A stretch of 15,585 nt of DNA from Campylobacteraceae bacterium (lineage in GTDB: Bacteria; Campylobacterota; Campylobacteria; Campylobacterales; Campylobacteraceae): positions 1 through 15,585 of the forward strand of contig JAIRKW010000100.1 in the NCBI GenBank assembly GCA_031259875.1. Reading direction: 5' to 3'. Position 1 is the stretch's first letter, and every line of letters starts with the position of its first letter. Under the pieces are notes generated by a model. That model searched no databases, had not been told where the DNA came from, and worked only from the letters and a program-made list of their open reading frames with translations. Below, in pieces: positions 14,273 to 15,585 of the stretch. Position numbers and translations under genes: made by a program.

Positions 14273-14278
14273 TATGAT
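14273..14278 (+). promoter_or_regulatory. Probable -10 box of the DUF1161 gene
   Basis: TATGAT, 33 bases before the start codon and directly after the inverted repeat. No good -35 box is seen. Confidence 0.4.
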
Positions 14279-14311
14279 AGAGGTCATCAGTATTTCAACA
14301 CGGAGTAAATA

Positions 14312-14620
14312 ATGAAAAAAATATCATTGGTTTTGGCTTGTATATTGTTTGAATCAGCAACCCTTTACGCAACGCCATGCGAAGAGGTTATGCAAATGAT
14401 AGCCGAAAAAATCAAAGCAAACGGCGTCAAAGAGTTCACATTGGAAGCTATAGATAAAGGTTCCTCAACCGACAAAAAAATAGTCGGTGTCTGCGGTGAA
14501 GGGACTAAAGATATAGCGTATCAAAGAGGCAAACCAACAGGAGAAGTTTCAGGGAATGCGATACTTGTTGTGAGTCCGTCTCAAGAGACTAAAGTGGATG
14601 AGATTTCTGAATCAGAATAA
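14312..14620 (+). CDS. DUF1161-family periplasmic protein
   Basis: A 102-residue exported protein. Residues 1-20 are a signal peptide (MKK, hydrophobic core, ATLYA) with probable cleavage before TPCEEV. The mature part follows the DUF1161 pattern: CEEVMQMIAEKIKANGVK (from Cys23), FTLEAIDK, KIVGVCGEGTKDIAYQRGK (Cys61). Cys23 and Cys61 are the only mature cysteines and may form a disulfide in the periplasm. The ATG has GGAG 8 bases upstream. The acidic tail (KVDEISESE) lies beyond the family core. Function of the family is not known to me. It is on the same strand as the META lipoprotein but probably has its own promoter. The family call rests on remembered sequence pattern. Confidence 0.75.
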   Translation: MKKISLVLACILFESATLYATPCEEVMQMIAEKIKANGVKEFTLEAIDKGSSTDKKIVGVCGEGTKDIAYQRGKPTGEVSGNAILVVSPSQETKVDEISESE

Positions 14621-14929
14621 TCAAATTTTACAAACATGAATAATATTTTATAATTATCGCAGCCGTTCAAAACATTATTGGATATTGAGCGGCAAATACA
14701 TTATATTTTGTCATTTTTGTCTTGCTTTTACTCCGCCCGTTTTTATATTTGCACTATTTGAAAAAAGTTTTTTGTTGCTCTTACTGTCTAGTTACTAAGT
14801 AAGGCTTAACAATCTATTTTTTTACATTATCTATTCTATCATTTCAGCAACTAAGCAATAACTTATCAAACGAGTGTGATTATAAGAATGCAAACTATTT
14901 CACTTATTTACAAATCAAAAGACTTACAT
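14621..14929. other. Gap between the DUF1161 gene and the restriction-modification relic
   Basis: No gene seen. GCCGTTCAA (14662-14670) and TTGAGCGGC (14685-14693) form a 9-bp stem with one G-U pair and a 14-base loop, about 42 bases after the DUF1161 stop. It has no U-tract on either strand and may be a weak terminator or 3' hairpin. The stretch next to the relic (about 14700-14929) may be further decayed sequence but gives nothing readable. Confidence 0.35.
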
Positions 14930-15585
14930 CTACCCCTCATTTTTGTATTTTTTTATACCATTTTCTTGATAAAGCGAGAGTTTCTAGAAAAAACATTCAT
15001 CAATATTTTGTTTTTTATCGTTTTGAAATTTATCTATTTATAAAAACATATAAATCAAAGTTGCAAAATTATAATCTGTTCCTGCCGCATAAAATAGGTC
15101 TATTGAGCGCAGCAAAGAATAGATTTTGCAAAATAGCATTATAACAATTGCCTGATTCTGCTGATTTGACATCTTTTCAGAATTAAAAATATTTTCTGCT
15201 TGATAAATCATGTAAACATTAAACGATAAGGTGTTCTTGAATGATATAATCATCCGTTTGATTGATTTTAGGATAAGCAATGCCTGCTTCATTCGATAAT
15301 GCTCATTGATACTAATCAAAAAGTTCTTTGTAAAATTCTTTAGTCAAAGACTCTACCAAGAACGTTTCTTTCAATGTTTTGAATGAAAATTCCATTGGCT
15401 TTAAGCTTTAAAAAACGATTTATTGCCGCATGACAATAAAAAACAGCATGCTTGCCTGTAATTTAAAAACATACCAAGACAGAATGAGTCTGCTCCGTAT
15501 GCTTTTTCTCCTATATCTGATTTATCACCGCTTGTATCAAAACCAACATTTGCCTGTGCCGCGCTAATTTGTGTGCATTTATACT
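14930..15585 (-). pseudogene. Decayed Eco57I-like (type IIG) restriction-modification gene, N-terminal half
   Basis: Read on the minus strand from the window edge, several frames together trace one protein. First comes AAQANVGFDTSGDKSDIGEK plus AYGAD (frame open from 15583 to 15401). Next is KPMEFSFKTLKETFLVE and SLTKEFYKELFD, then TAG (15314-15312), YQ, TGA (15305-15303), ALSNEAGIAYPKINQTDDY and QEHLI. After a one-base shift it reads RLMFT, TGA (15210-15208), FIKQK. Another frame gives SGNCYNAILQNLFFAALNRP (around 15152-15093), and another IDKFQNDKKQNIDECFF and KLSLYQENGIKKYKNEG to 14930. The order LTKEFYKEL-WY-WAL, EHLIRL, WFIKQK, YxAILQNLFFATL, IDxF..KKQ...FF is, from memory, the segment before the methylase domain in Eco57I-class enzymes. 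No NPPY methylase motif is seen, so the 3' half is gone or outside recognition. At least three in-frame stops and three frame changes make it dead. Confidence 0.65.

Noticed and set aside
1..15585. CRISPR array, insertion sequence or attachment site next to the tRNA genes.
   Set aside because: No regularly spaced repeats, no transposase or integrase frames, and no duplicated tRNA 3' ends were found on either strand.

Overview
The window is low-GC bacterial chromosome whose gene content points to the Campylobacterota (Epsilonproteobacteria). The evidence is a minus-strand tig-clpP-def run divergent from folE, which I recall from Campylobacter; an NIF-type nifS-nifU pair serving as general Fe-S machinery; an IlvD that looks Campylobacter-like; and a Gly-Leu-Cys-Ser tRNA cluster. 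Genus cannot be fixed from sequence alone.

Layout: the 3' end of prfA (1-276,+) is followed by an apparently empty gap. A minus-strand tRNA operon (1316 down to 717) carries Gly(GCC), Leu(UAA), Cys(GCA), a 51-residue entericidin-like lipoprotein gene, and Ser(UGA), all behind one strong promoter. ilvD (1545-3221,+) faces two decayed gene remnants (3265-3607 and 3738-3942, both minus) and metE (3963-6227,-) with its terminator. An AT-rich stretch with small or broken membrane-protein frames (6538-7008) trails the operon tig-clpP-def-membrane protein (9674 down to 7009). A divergent promoter region separates tig from folE (9817-10401,+). nifS-nifU follow (10565-12748,+) with a hairpin. After about 1 kb of mostly non-coding DNA come two small envelope genes, a META-domain lipoprotein (13760-14176) and a DUF1161 periplasmic protein (14312-14620). 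The right edge (14930-15585,-) is a heavily decayed gene that I read as the N-terminal half of an Eco57I-like (type IIG) restriction-modification enzyme.

How the genes relate: prfA, the tRNAs, tig, def and clpP serve translation termination, decoding, nascent-chain folding, deformylation and proteolysis. metE and ilvD are amino-acid biosynthesis; ilvD needs an Fe-S cluster of the kind NifS/NifU build. folE starts pterin/folate synthesis.

The least ordinary part is what lies between the housekeeping genes. Several long gaps hold frameshifted, stop-ridden coding remnants rather than neutral spacer. The restriction-modification relic is the best supported. I saw no intact novel system, CRISPR array or insertion sequence.
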